Below are positions 24,937 through 33,714 of a stretch of 64,000 nucleotides of DNA, piece by piece (the first letter of the stretch is position 1; every line of letters begins with the position of its first letter). Position numbers and translations under genes: made by a program. Source of the stretch: Streptomyces jeddahensis (lineage in GTDB: Bacteria > Actinomycetota > Actinomycetes > Streptomycetales > Streptomycetaceae); assembly GCF_001642995.1 (NCBI RefSeq), contig NZ_LOHS01000072.1:88704-152703 (forward strand), written 5' to 3'. The notes beneath the pieces were generated by a model that was not told the DNA's origin, made no database searches, and saw only the letters and a list, made by a program, of their open reading frames with translations.

Positions 24937-25449
24937 TCAGCCGATGCCGAACGGCTGCTGCGTCATCTGGCCGAAGCCGAAGCCGGGCTGCTGGTACTGC
25001 TGGTACGGCTGCTGCTGGTACGGCTGCTGCTGGCCGAACCCGCCGCCCCACTGCTGGCCCATGCCCTGCTGGCCCATGCCCTGCTGGCCGCCCCACTGCT
25101 GACCGATGCCCTGCTGGGACTGCTGGAGCAGCGACACGATCGCCGTCGGCAGCGCCTGCTGCACGGACTGCTCAACGGCCTGCCGGATGCCGCTGTGCAG
25201 CGACCGGTGCAACGCGACCGCCAGGTAGGGGTGCGCCTGCTGGGCGAGGCCGGGCTGCTGCTGGAGCTGCTGCTGGATCTGCTGGATCTGCTGGAACGTC
25301 TGCTGTACTCGCTGCGCGACCTGCTGCGCAGCCTGCTGACAGGCCTGCTGGACTGCCTGCTGAACCGCCTGCGCGATCTGCTGCTGGCCACCCATCTGCT
25401 GGCCGAACTGCTGCTGTTGCAGGGGCTGAGTACCGGTCATTACGGACAT
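24937..25449 (-). CDS. glutamine-rich low-complexity protein, unknown function
   Basis: 170 residues from the ATG at 25449, with an excellent GGAGG 5 bases upstream. The ribosome binding site and codon pattern support it as a real gene. Residues 1-70 are Gln/Ala-rich and probably a long helix or coiled coil (IAQAVQQAVQQACQQAAQQV). The middle (about 72-110) is the only ordinary-looking part, with HPYLAVALHRSLHSGIRQAV. The C-terminal 60 residues are prion-like, rich in Gln, Gly, Tyr, Phe and Trp, with GMGQQ and QQPYQQQ repeats. No signal peptide is present. A single cysteine occurs. It is the first gene of the codirectional group with the subtilase-like protein and the ABC exporter. Substrate, scaffold or secreted assembly protein are all possible. 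Confidence 0.82.
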   Translation of the reverse strand: MSVMTGTQPLQQQQFGQQMGGQQQIAQAVQQAVQQACQQAAQQVAQRVQQTFQQIQQIQQQLQQQPGLAQQAHPYLAVALHRSLHSGIRQAVEQSVQQALPTAIVSLLQQSQQGIGQQWGGQQGMGQQGMGQQWGGGFGQQQPYQQQPYQQYQQPGFGFGQMTQQPFGIG

Positions 25450-26479
25450 GAATCCTCCGCGGGATGAATGTGATGAAAATCCAACACAGAAAAGGCCTCG
25501 GACATGAGGTCACGGGTGATCGGCCACGGGCATAAGACCACGGGCGAGCACCCAGCCCGGCAGGCATTTGTCGGATTCTCGGGGCATTTGAACGGTAGAT
25601 CGAGCCCGGCGGCGCCGCAATCGGACCGACACCTACCGTCACCAGGAAAAGGCACTCGTCCGGATCATCGACGCATCCACCGAACGCCTCACCGGCGGCC
25701 GCGGAACCACGTCTATTCGACATGTCGCGACGGATTTGGATCTACGTATCGGGTTCCGCAGCCCGAAACAACTTCGACGAGCCCGAAAGGGCTTAAGCGG
25801 ATTCCATGGGCCAGAAAGGGCTGTCCCCGACGTCCGCCGGTCCGGCACCGGTTCCATGGGCTCGAAAGTTCATGTCCCCGTCTGCACCTGCTCGACCTGG
25901 CCGCAAGGCCGGTCCCCGGTTCCACCTGACGGGCACCGCTCTGGCCGTCGGAACTGGGCAGACCGCCTCGCGCGACGTTCATACCGCCGGCTCTGCTGCC
26001 ACCCGTCCGGCGGCAGACTCACACCCGCTCGAGCACGCCCGGGCACCGGGCACCGGCGTCGTGTTGCGAGGCGACGCGACGCGTCAGCCGACCGCGATTC
26101 CGTCGAGTTGCGAGATTCCGGGATTCCGGCATTCGGGGATTCCGCCGAGGGCGGGGGATTCCGGGATTCTGGGATTCCGGGATCGCGGACTGCTACGGCG
26201 GCGGGATCACCGCGGATCATGGAATTCCGCGACGACAGGGGGATATTTGACGGATCATGAAATACCGGATCATGAAAATGTCGCGGATTGAACGAAGTCG
26301 GGGCGAACCCGCCTTCTCCCGCGGGACGCTCGGCAAGCCGCGCCCACCGCCGTTTCCGCGCCTATTTCCGGCGGCTCACTGCGAATTTCAGCGGGATCAG
26401 GGTGCGCCCGAACCACATGGCCGACAGGCGGCGAGACGAAGGCGAGCGGCACGGCGCCGGCCGTTCCGCCGCCGATGCC
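25450..26479. other. 1-kb intergenic region with repeats and a possible degraded ORF
   Basis: No convincing gene. The part near 25450 should carry the promoter of the Gln-rich gene. An open frame without a start, from about 25590 to 26260, contains RHQEKALVRIIDASTERLTG, which looks protein-like, then turns into Arg/Pro/Ser-rich nonsense; it may be a gene remnant. At 26096-26178 the hexamer GATTCC occurs six times, plus one GATTCT. Two CGGATCATGAAA-type motifs follow near 26250-26275. GC content is visibly lower than around it, which may mark transferred DNA. Confidence 0.5.
26096..26178. repeat. GGGATTCC-type short repeat cluster
   Basis: GATTCC occurs at 26096, 26114, 26122, 26138, 26157 and 26173, with a GATTCT variant at 26165, usually as GGGATTCCGGG. 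The spacing is irregular (8-19 bp). Confidence 0.65.
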
Positions 26480-26869
26480 TCAGTCGGCGCTTCCGCTGCC
26501 GTACGGGCGCGTCAGTATCTCCATGTTGTGCCCGTTCGGGTCGTCGAAGTACGTGCCGCGGCCGCCGTCATTCGCGTTGATCTCGTTGACGCGGCGGTGG
26601 TACGGGTCGGCCCAGTACGTGAGTCCCGCGGCGCGGATGCGGGCGAAGATGGCGTCGAAGTCGGCCTCGGAGACGAGGAACGCGTAGTGCTGCGGGGTGA
26701 TCTCGCCCTCGGCCTCCAGGTAGTCCAGCGTGACGCCGTTGTGCGTGGTGACCGGTATGAACGGGCCGAACGGAGGGCTCGTCTCCAGGCCCAGGAGGTC
26801 GGCGAGGAACTGCGCCGACGCCTTCTTGTCGTGCGCGGCGACGATGGTGTGGTTCAGCTCGACGGACAT
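26480..26869 (-). CDS. VOC superfamily (glyoxalase/bleomycin resistance-like) protein
   Basis: 129 residues from the ATG at 26869 (MSVELNHTIV), with GGAGG 8 bases upstream. One vicinal-oxygen-chelate unit with paired beta-alpha-beta-beta-beta modules: NHTIVAAHDKKASAQFLADL at the start, HYAFLVSEADFDAIFARI in the middle and YFDDPNGHNMEILTRPYG at the end, with His8 and the C-terminal Glu as probable metal ligands. VOC proteins act as glyoxalases, dioxygenases or drug-binding proteins; the substrate cannot be read. Monocistronic. Confidence 0.88.
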   Translation of the reverse strand: MSVELNHTIVAAHDKKASAQFLADLLGLETSPPFGPFIPVTTHNGVTLDYLEAEGEITPQHYAFLVSEADFDAIFARIRAAGLTYWADPYHRRVNEINANDGGRGTYFDDPNGHNMEILTRPYGSGSAD

Positions 26870-26989
26870 CGTGCAGACCTCCCCAGGTGTCGTGCGGTGA
26901 CCTTCACCTTCGGCACCTCCCACGCTAGGCAGCCGCCCTCGCCCGTGGCATCCGTCGATCGGCCGAGTTCCGGTCCACCGCTCGCCCTG

Positions 26990-27094
26990 GGCCCCAGGCC
27001 GTAGGGCGCGGCCCAGGCCGTAAGGGGCGCGGCCCGCGCCGTAGGGCCGCGGCCCAAGGCCGTAGGGGCGCCCACGCGAGGGCGCCCCTACGGC
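26990..27094. terminator. GGCCGTAGGG-type tandem repeat ending in the ADH terminator
   Basis: Four imperfect copies of a unit like GGCCGTAGGGGCGCGGCCC run from about 26995 to 27068. The last forms one arm of a perfect 15-bp hairpin, GCCGTAGGGGCGCCC at 27059-27073 with GGGCGCCCCTACGGC at 27080-27094. It directly abuts the alcohol dehydrogenase stop, so it is its terminator. Confidence 0.8.
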
Positions 27095-28156
27095 TCAGAT
27101 CGTGGCCGTGTCGATCACGAAGCGGTACCGCACGTCGCTGGCGAGCACCCGCTCGTACGCCTCGTTGATCTGGTCGCCGCGGATCATCTCGATCTCGGCG
27201 CCGAAGCCGTGCCCGGCGCAGAAGTCCAGCATCTCCTGGGTCTCGCCGATGCCGCCGATCATGGAACCCGCGAGGGTCTTGCCGCCGCCGATCACCGAGA
27301 ACAGATTGAGGGAGATCGGCTCCTCGGGAGCGCCCACGTTCACGAGCGCGCCCTCCGTCTTCAGCAGCGTCAGGTAGGCGTTGAAGTCCAGCGGGGCCGA
27401 CACCGTGGACACGATCAGGTCGAACGTGCCGCGCAGCTCCTCGAAGGTCTTCGGGTCGCTGGTGGCGTAGTAGTGGTCGGCGCCCAGCTTGAGGCCGTCG
27501 TCCTTCTTGCGCAGGGACTGCGACAGCACGGTCACCTCGGCGCCGAGCGCGTGCGCGATCTTCACGCCCATGTGGCCGAGGCCGCCCAGGCCGAGGATCG
27601 CGACCTTCTTGCCGGGGCCGGCGTTCCAGCGCTTCAGCGGGGAGTAGAGGGTGATGCCGGCGCACAGCAGCGGAGCGGCCACATCGAGCGACAGGCCATC
27701 GGGGATGCGGACGACGTAGTTCTCGTCGACGACGATCTTCTGCGAGTAGCCGCCGTAGTTGGGCGTGCCGTCCCGGCCGATGGCGTTGTATGTGGGGCCG
27801 AAGCTGCCGTTGAGGCAGTACTGCTCCTGGCCGGCCTTGCAGTTCTCGCACTCACGGCAGGAGTCGACCAGGCAGCCGACGCCCACGCGGTCGCCGACCT
27901 GGTACTTGGTGACCCCGGAGCCGACCTCGGAGACGACGCCCGCGATCTCGTGGCCGGGGACCATCGGGAAGATCGCCTCGCCCCAGCCCTCGCGGGCCTG
28001 GTGGATGTCCGAGTGGCAGATGCCCGCGAACTTGATGTCGATCAGGACATCGAACTCGCCGACCTGGCGGCGCTCGATGACGGTGCGCTCCAGCGGCGCC
28101 TTGGGGGCGGGCGCGGCGTACGCGGGAACGGCGGAAACGGCGGAAGGGGTGGTCAT
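27095..28156 (-). CDS. zinc-dependent NAD(P) alcohol dehydrogenase (YahK/CAD-like)
   Basis: 353 residues from the ATG at 28156, with GAGGAG upstream. Medium-chain dehydrogenase: the catalytic zinc site is in GICHSDIHQ and GHEIAG, and the structural zinc cysteines are in [15 protein letters not shown]. The Rossmann motif is [13 protein letters not shown]. It reduces aldehydes or oxidises alcohols; the close families (YahK, cinnamyl alcohol dehydrogenase-like) have broad aldehyde specificity. It is divergent from an MmyB-type regulator, with a directly repeated motif between them, which suggests control by that regulator. Confidence 0.93.
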   Translation of the reverse strand: MTTPSAVSAVPAYAAPAPKAPLERTVIERRQVGEFDVLIDIKFAGICHSDIHQAREGWGEAIFPMVPGHEIAGVVSEVGSGVTKYQVGDRVGVGCLVDSCRECENCKAGQEQYCLNGSFGPTYNAIGRDGTPNYGGYSQKIVVDENYVVRIPDGLSLDVAAPLLCAGITLYSPLKRWNAGPGKKVAILGLGGLGHMGVKIAHALGAEVTVLSQSLRKKDDGLKLGADHYYATSDPKTFEELRGTFDLIVSTVSAPLDFNAYLTLLKTEGALVNVGAPEEPISLNLFSVIGGGKTLAGSMIGGIGETQEMLDFCAGHGFGAEIEMIRGDQINEAYERVLASDVRYRFVIDTATI

Positions 28157-28252
28157 GCCGGATCTCCTCGGAGGGGTGCCGTGCCCGGCTGCCTTTCCGC
28201 CGGGCACGACGGCAATCGTGCCGGAAGGCCGCGAAGCCACCCAGACCACAGT

Positions 28253-28309
28253 TCTGCCTACGACCAGTGGTCCTACTACTGGCGGGGTCAGGTTCGTCTG
28301 CCTACGACC
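28253..28309. promoter_or_regulatory. direct repeat TCTGCCTACGACC, candidate operator
   Basis: TCTGCCTACGACC occurs at 28253-28265 and again at 28297-28309, 44 bp apart (about four helical turns), in the divergent region between the alcohol dehydrogenase and the MmyB-type regulator. A partial TACGACC follows at 28314. It is a likely binding site for the regulator. Confidence 0.6.
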
Positions 28310-28335
28310 GGAATACGACCGTGAATACTGGGTCC

Positions 28336-29268
28336 ATGGACATACGCCCAGGCGAGGAGAGCGCGGTCGGCCCCGGCCTGGAGCAGCCGCGCCCGGAGCA
28401 GCCGATCGACCGCCGTGCCGAGCTCAGCGAGTTCCTGCGCACCCGCAGGGCCCGGCTGAAGCCGGAGGACGTCGGGTTGCCCGCCTTCGGGCGGCACCGG
28501 CGGGTGCCGGGGCTGCGCCGCGAGGAGCTCGCCCAGCTCGCCGGGGTCTCCGTCGCGTACTACACACGGCTCGAGCAGGGCAACGGCCGCAACGTGTCGG
28601 CGGAGGTCCTGGACGCGATCGCGCGCGCCCTGCGCCTGACCGACGCCGAGCACGCCCATCTCACGCACCTCGCCAAGCCGAAGCAGCACAAGAAGAAGCC
28701 GTCCGGGCAGTCGCAGCACGTACGGGTCGCGCTGCGGCAGCTCGTCGACACGCTGGACGCCGTGCCCGCGTATGTGGTGGGGCGGCGGTCCGAGATCCTC
28801 GCCTGGAACCGGATGGCGGCGGCGCTGTTCGGCGACTGGGCGGAGCTGCCGCCGCAGGAGCGGAACTGGGCGCGGTTGGCGTTCCTGTCCCCCGCCTACC
28901 GCGACCTGTTCGTCGACTGGGACGCCAAGGCCGCCGACCTAGTGGGCTATCTGCGCATGGACGCGGGCTGCCACCCCGACGACCCGCGGCTCTCCGCCCT
29001 GGTCGGCGAGCTGTCGGTGAAGAGCGAGGAGTTCCGGCGGCTCTGGGCCGCGCACGACGTGAAGGAGAAGAGCCACGGCGTGAAGCGGATGCGGCATCCG
29101 CTCGTCGGGGACCTCACCCTCTCCTTCGAGACGTTCAAGCTTCCTGACGACCAGGAGCAGTCGATGATCGTGTACCACGCGGAACCGGGGTCCCCCTCCG
29201 CCGAGGCCCTGCGGCTGCTGGCCAGCTGGGGCGTCGACGCGCGTGAGGCGGGGCGCCTGCCGCAGTGA
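28336..29268 (+). CDS. XRE helix-turn-helix regulator with MmyB-like ligand-binding domain
   Basis: 310 residues from the ATG at 28336. The XRE DNA-binding domain (about 28-110) includes [20 protein letters not shown] and YYTRLEQGN, and the MmyB-like PAS-type domain follows (about 120-290), with [20 protein letters not shown]. In Streptomyces, proteins of this family commonly lie divergent from the dehydrogenase gene they control, as here. Members can bind fatty-acid-like ligands. The ligand is not known. Confidence 0.9.
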   Translation: MDIRPGEESAVGPGLEQPRPEQPIDRRAELSEFLRTRRARLKPEDVGLPAFGRHRRVPGLRREELAQLAGVSVAYYTRLEQGNGRNVSAEVLDAIARALRLTDAEHAHLTHLAKPKQHKKKPSGQSQHVRVALRQLVDTLDAVPAYVVGRRSEILAWNRMAAALFGDWAELPPQERNWARLAFLSPAYRDLFVDWDAKAADLVGYLRMDAGCHPDDPRLSALVGELSVKSEEFRRLWAAHDVKEKSHGVKRMRHPLVGDLTLSFETFKLPDDQEQSMIVYHAEPGSPSAEALRLLASWGVDAREAGRLPQ

Positions 29269-29270
29269 CG

Positions 29271-29308
29271 GACGGCCCGCCGGAACCGTGAGGTTCCGGC
29301 GGGCCGTC
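29271..29308. terminator. 17-bp perfect hairpin after the MmyB-type regulator
   Basis: GACGGCCCGCCGGAACC at 29271-29287 and its complement at 29292-29308 flank the loop GTGA. It separates the regulator from the converging subtilase gene. Confidence 0.9.
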
Positions 29309-29378
29309 CCCGCGTGTCAACGCCCGGCGCAATGCCTGCTCCGCTGACGTAGCGGTTGATCGCCTCGCGTACCGCGTG

Positions 29379-32300
29379 TCACTTGCCGTAGTACGCGTTG
29401 TAGATCGACACCGTCGACTTGTTGCCCTTCTTGTCCGTGATCTTGGCGTGGAAGGAGATGCCCTTGCCCTTCGCCGGGTTCTTCACGGTGACCTTGCCGT
29501 TCTTCACGGTCAGCTTCTTCCAGGTCTGGCCGTAGTCGTACGACACGTACACCGAAAGGGACTTCAGGTTGCTGCCCTTGGCGGCGCCCTGGACGGTCAC
29601 CGGGACGGACTGGGTCTTGCCGGCGGGTGCCGTGCTGTCCAGGCCGAGCGTCGGGCCGAAGCGCGCCGTGGAGAGCGGCAGTCGCGTGGTGTCGCTGGTC
29701 TTCTTGGAGCGGAAGGTCCAGCTGGTGTCGACGCGGGTGGAGGCCGCCCCGACCTTGACGCTGCGCTTGATGGACGTGGTCAGCTTGTACGCGGCGTCCG
29801 CGGACGGGACCTTGAACTCGCCGGAGCCGTCCAGCGGGTCCTCGGTCTCGGCGATCTTGGTGCCGTTGCGGTACAGGATCGACTTGACCGACAGGTACTG
29901 CGAGTAGCCCGCGTGGTTCTTCCCGTCGGCGTACATCGGCAGGTAGCCCGCGATGGTGTTGCCGTCACGGAAGACGCCGTAGTCGGTGCCCAGACGCGGC
30001 CCGAAGACACCGGTGTTGAACGTCTTCGTGTAGGTCGTACCGCCCTTGAAGGTCTGCGGGGTGCCGAGCGTGTAGCCCGCCTCGATGACCGGCCAGCCGT
30101 CGGCGTCGGTGCCGCCGTACTGCTCGACGTCGAAGCTCCACTGGACCTTGTCCCCGGTGGACAGGTACAACGTCCGCGTGCCGGGGAGCTTCTGCGGGAA
30201 CGAGATCGCCGTGCCGCCGAAGCTGTCGGGCAGATAGCCCCAGGCGGTGACCGAACCCTCCTTGCCCTTGGCGGACGCGCCAAGGCCGATCTTCACGGTG
30301 GCCAGTTCGCTCGCCTTGTAGTGCTTGGTGTAGCCGGTGGCGAGCTGCTTCACGCGGGTGCCGGCCGTGGTGTCGTACTCGACGTCGTCACCCTTGGTCC
30401 AGTGCCCGTCCCACTTCTGGTACAGCGAGCCGTCGGTGATCTGCGGACCGAGGCCCCGGGTGCGGAAACCGTCGTAGGTGTCGAGCCACCAGCCGAACGA
30501 GTAGCTGCCCTCGTCCGTGTCGACGGTGAAGTCCGGCGACGCGAACTGCGACGTGGCAGCAGGGTCCGGCACGGTGATGTCCACCGGCTTGGCGGTCCGG
30601 GCGTCGAGGGTGATGGTCATGTCCTTGGTGACGCTCAGCTTCGGCTGTGCCAGCCAGTCGGCGCCCTTGTACTCCTCCGGGTCGACGAAGATGCCGGAGT
30701 TCAGGACGTAATCCCCCTTGGGGACGCGGACCGTGACCGTGCCGTCCGCCTCGTACGGCGAGAACCATGCCTCCTTGCCCGAGACGGCCGTCAGGTCGGT
30801 GGAGTACCACTCGGCGGGCTTGCCGTCACGGTTGATGTGGTTCAGCGTCACGTCGTACGACTCGACCTCGCGCTCGACCGCCGCGGCCGTGCGCACGGAC
30901 TGGCCGCCGCCGGTCGCCACGACATACGCGGAGTACGCGCCGTCGACCGTGCCGCCCAGCTTGCTGTTCACCGTCAGATCGACCGAGGCCTTGCCGCCCG
31001 CCGGGACCGTGACCTGCTTCGCGCCGAGCGTGAAGAAACCGGCCGGAGCCGCCGCGCCCTTGGGGTTGGTGGCCGTCGCCGTCAGATCGAGCGTGACGTC
31101 CTCGGTGCCCAGGTTGCGGTAGGTGATCTGCTTGGTCACCGGCGTGTCGTCGGTGTGCGGCCACTCCTGCACGCCGAAGCTCACCGACACCGGATCGGCG
31201 ATGACCGTCTGGTTGATCGCCTTGTCGAGCTGGATACGGCCCGAACCCTGCTGGAACGCCGTGTACTTGCCGCCCTTCGTGGAGGCGGTCAGCGCGCCCT
31301 TCAGCTCGGCGTACGTCCAGTCGGGGTGCTGCTGCTTGAGGATCGCGGCGGCACCGGCGACGTGCGGGGTCGCCATCGACGTACCGGAGATGGTCAGGTA
31401 GCCGTCGGGGTTCTGGCCGACCTCCTGGTCGATGACGCTGCCCGGCGCCGCGGCCGCGGTGATGTCCACACCGGGGGCGGTGACATCCGGCTTGATCGCG
31501 CCGTCGCCGACGCGCGGGCCGGTGCTGGAGAAGTCGGCCAGCTGGTCGCCGTCGTCGACCGCGCCGACGGTGAGCGCGGCGTCCGCGCTGCCCGGCGAAC
31601 CGATCGAGTTGGGGCCGGAGTTGCCCGCCGCGACGGCGAACAGGATGCCCTTCTCGGCCGACAGCTTGTTGATCTCCGCCTCGAGCGGGTCGATCGCGGG
31701 GGTGTCGGGGCCTCCCAGGCTGAGGTTGACGACCTGCGCGCCCTGCTCGGCGGCCCACTCCATGCCCGCGAGGATGCCGGAGTCCTCGCCGGAGCCGTCG
31801 TCGCCGAGCACCTTGCCGTTGAGCAGCTTGGCCCCGGGGGCGACGCCCTTGAACTTCCCGCCGGACTTGGCACCCGTACCGGCCGCGATGGACGCGACGT
31901 GCGTGCCGTGCCCGAAGCGGTCCTGGGCGTCGGCCGCGGTGGAGAAGTTCTTCTCGGCGATCACCTGGTCCTTCAGGTCCGGGTGGGTCGCGTCGATGCC
32001 GGTGTCCAGGACGGCGATCTTCACGCCCTTGCCGTCGTAGCCTGCCGCCCACGCCTTGGGTGCGCCGATCTGCGGGACGCTCTTGTCGAGGCTCGCCTTG
32101 CGGATGCCATCCAGCCAGACGGTGCCGACACCGGCGGTGGTGGTGACGGTGCCGTTGCTCTGCTCGCGCGTGAGCGCGTCCCACAGCTGCGCGGCGTCGT
32201 CCTTGGGCGTCGTGACCGCGTCGGCGTTCAGCGTCTTGAGGGTCCTGCGGACCTGGGTGTCGCCCGCGTCGCGCACCTCCGCCCTGGCGGCGGCGGCCGA

Positions 32301-32705
32301 GGCGCCCTTGTAGCCGACGATCAGCTTGAGGCCCTTCTTCTGGGCCTTGCGGGTGGCGGCCTTGTTCAGCTCGGTGACGTCGAACAGCCGCCGGTCGACC
32401 TTGCCGTTCGCGATCAGGCGCTGCGCGTCGAACGGCACCACGTAGGTGTGCCCGTCCGCCGTGCGCGTGCTGACGGGTATGTGCTCGCGGCCCTTGGCCC
32501 GTTCAAGCCCGGCGACGCGGCCCTTCGCGTCGACGAGGACGCGGTCGCCGGTGATCAGCGTGATGCGGTGCTTGGGCGCGAGGTCGGCCCCCGCGGCCCG
32601 GGACGTGCTGCTGTTCTCACCGTTCGCGGACGCCGGGTTGGTCATGCCCGCCGCCAGCGCCACGGCGGCTGCCGCGGCGACGGTGGTTGCGCACGCTCTT
32701 TTCAC
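29379..32705 (-). CDS. secreted subtilisin-like serine protease (S8) with long C-terminal region
   Basis: About 1108 residues. The start is ambiguous: GTG 32705 gives a clean Sec signal (MKRACATTVAAAAAVALAAG, cleavage near ANPASA-like sequence), TTG 32717 sits close to GGGGGAG, and ATG 32759 has no ribosome binding site. A propeptide of about 130 residues precedes the intact S8 domain: Asp in VLDTGIDATHPDL, His in GHGTHVASIAAG, Asn in AAGNSGPNSIG and Ser in GTSMATPHVAGAA. About 600 C-terminal residues are beta-rich, with Ig-like and DUF-type segments common in large Streptomyces subtilases. It is exported and degrades extracellular protein. Unlike the subtilase-like protein at 22903, the catalytic set is complete. 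Confidence 0.9.
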   Translation of the reverse strand: MKRACATTVAAAAAVALAAGMTNPASANGENSSTSRAAGADLAPKHRITLITGDRVLVDAKGRVAGLERAKGREHIPVSTRTADGHTYVVPFDAQRLIANGKVDRRLFDVTELNKAATRKAQKKGLKLIVGYKGASAAAARAEVRDAGDTQVRRTLKTLNADAVTTPKDDAAQLWDALTREQSNGTVTTTAGVGTVWLDGIRKASLDKSVPQIGAPKAWAAGYDGKGVKIAVLDTGIDATHPDLKDQVIAEKNFSTAADAQDRFGHGTHVASIAAGTGAKSGGKFKGVAPGAKLLNGKVLGDDGSGEDSGILAGMEWAAEQGAQVVNLSLGGPDTPAIDPLEAEINKLSAEKGILFAVAAGNSGPNSIGSPGSADAALTVGAVDDGDQLADFSSTGPRVGDGAIKPDVTAPGVDITAAAAPGSVIDQEVGQNPDGYLTISGTSMATPHVAGAAAILKQQHPDWTYAELKGALTASTKGGKYTAFQQGSGRIQLDKAINQTVIADPVSVSFGVQEWPHTDDTPVTKQITYRNLGTEDVTLDLTATATNPKGAAAPAGFFTLGAKQVTVPAGGKASVDLTVNSKLGGTVDGAYSAYVVATGGGQSVRTAAAVEREVESYDVTLNHINRDGKPAEWYSTDLTAVSGKEAWFSPYEADGTVTVRVPKGDYVLNSGIFVDPEEYKGADWLAQPKLSVTKDMTITLDARTAKPVDITVPDPAATSQFASPDFTVDTDEGSYSFGWWLDTYDGFRTRGLGPQITDGSLYQKWDGHWTKGDDVEYDTTAGTRVKQLATGYTKHYKASELATVKIGLGASAKGKEGSVTAWGYLPDSFGGTAISFPQKLPGTRTLYLSTGDKVQWSFDVEQYGGTDADGWPVIEAGYTLGTPQTFKGGTTYTKTFNTGVFGPRLGTDYGVFRDGNTIAGYLPMYADGKNHAGYSQYLSVKSILYRNGTKIAETEDPLDGSGEFKVPSADAAYKLTTSIKRSVKVGAASTRVDTSWTFRSKKTSDTTRLPLSTARFGPTLGLDSTAPAGKTQSVPVTVQGAAKGSNLKSLSVYVSYDYGQTWKKLTVKNGKVTVKNPAKGKGISFHAKITDKKGNKSTVSIYNAYYGK

Positions 32706-32932
32706 TTGTCTGCGCAAGTCTCCCCCTGAGACGAAATGTGCCGGATGAACGTGGTTCATCCGGCCGGGGGTTGTCTCGCACGTATGCCCGTACGACCCCC
32801 GGAATCATGGAGTATGCCGGGGGACGAACTGCTGCTCAATAGTGGGGCGTATGTGAAGAGCCGGGGAAGGGGTGGTTGGCCACGATCAAGCCATTTTCGA
32901 AAGAATTCGATCTCTCGGGAGACGCAGTGGAC

Positions 32933-33610
32933 TCACGCCTTCTCGGTGACCGTGATGGTCCCCTTGCGGATGGTCGCCACGCGCGGCGCCTTCTTCGCGA
33001 TGGCGGAGTCGTGAGTGACCATGATGAAGGTCAGCCCGTGCTCCTTCCACATGGTCTCCAGTACGTCCATGATCTCGTCGCGCATGGACTCGTCGAGGTT
33101 TCCGGTGGGTTCGTCGGCGAGGAGCGCCTTCGGCTGCTTGACCAGGGCCCGCGCGATGGCCACGCGCTGCTGCTGGCCACCGGACATCTCGGACGGCAGA
33201 TGGGTCAGGCGCTCGTCGAGGCCCACGGACTTCAGCGCCTCGGCGGCCCGTTCGCGCCGCTCCGCGGCCTTGATCCCAAGCGGTACGAGCGCCGTCTCGA
33301 CGTTCTCCTGGGCGTTCAGCGTGGGGATGAGGTTGAAGCTCTGGAAGACGAACCCGATGGACTCGGACCGCACCTTCGTGAGCTTGGCCTCGGACAGTTT
33401 GGCCAGGTCGGTGCCGTCGAGTTCGACGCTGCCCGAGGTGGGCCGGTCGAGGCCGCCGAGCATCTGGAGGAGCGTGGACTTGCCGCCTCCGGTGGGGCCC
33501 TGGATGACGAGCCGGTCGCCGTCCGGGATCGTCAGGTCGACGCCGGCGAGTGCATGGACCGTTTCCTTGCCCCGGCGGTACTGCTTGGTGACGCCTCTGA
33601 GCTCATACAT
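32933..33610 (-). CDS. ABC transporter ATPase, MacB/LolD type
   Basis: 225 residues from the ATG at 33610. Walker A is GPTGGGKST, the signature is [14 protein letters not shown], Walker B is [13 protein letters not shown] and the H-loop is MVTHDSAI. The Asn in GNLD is typical of the MacB/LolD/FtsE branch, which drives mechanotransmission through FtsX-type permeases. It follows the permease gene at 33715-35214 by 104 bp. The GC-rich gap contains an inverted repeat CGGGCCGT/ACGGCCCG but no gene. Export of an antibiotic, peptide or lipid is likely; the substrate is unknown. Confidence 0.93.
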   Translation of the reverse strand: MYELRGVTKQYRRGKETVHALAGVDLTIPDGDRLVIQGPTGGGKSTLLQMLGGLDRPTSGSVELDGTDLAKLSEAKLTKVRSESIGFVFQSFNLIPTLNAQENVETALVPLGIKAAERRERAAEALKSVGLDERLTHLPSEMSGGQQQRVAIARALVKQPKALLADEPTGNLDESMRDEIMDVLETMWKEHGLTFIMVTHDSAIAKKAPRVATIRKGTITVTEKA

Positions 33611-33714
33611 GGTGGGTGCAACTCCTGCGAGAAGTAAGGGGGTACGCGCGCTGGGGCGCTGACGGGCCGTCCCGGGAACGGCCCGGAGGCGGGCCTTGGG
33701 TGGGTATCCCGCCG

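Noticed and set aside
24937..25449. Gln-rich protein as a RiPP precursor
   Set aside because: At 170 residues it has no leader/core boundary or double-glycine site, and no modifying enzyme is encoded nearby; kept only as a protein of unknown function.
22903..25467. Long plus-strand frames across the subtilase-like and Gln-rich genes
   Set aside because: Leu-rich or Arg-rich shadows; the Leu-rich one is the complement of the Gln codons.
29376..32729. Open frame of 1117 codons antisense to the secreted subtilase
   Set aside because: Arg/Val/Gly/Asp-rich without motifs; the subtilase on the other strand has signal peptide and catalytic residues.
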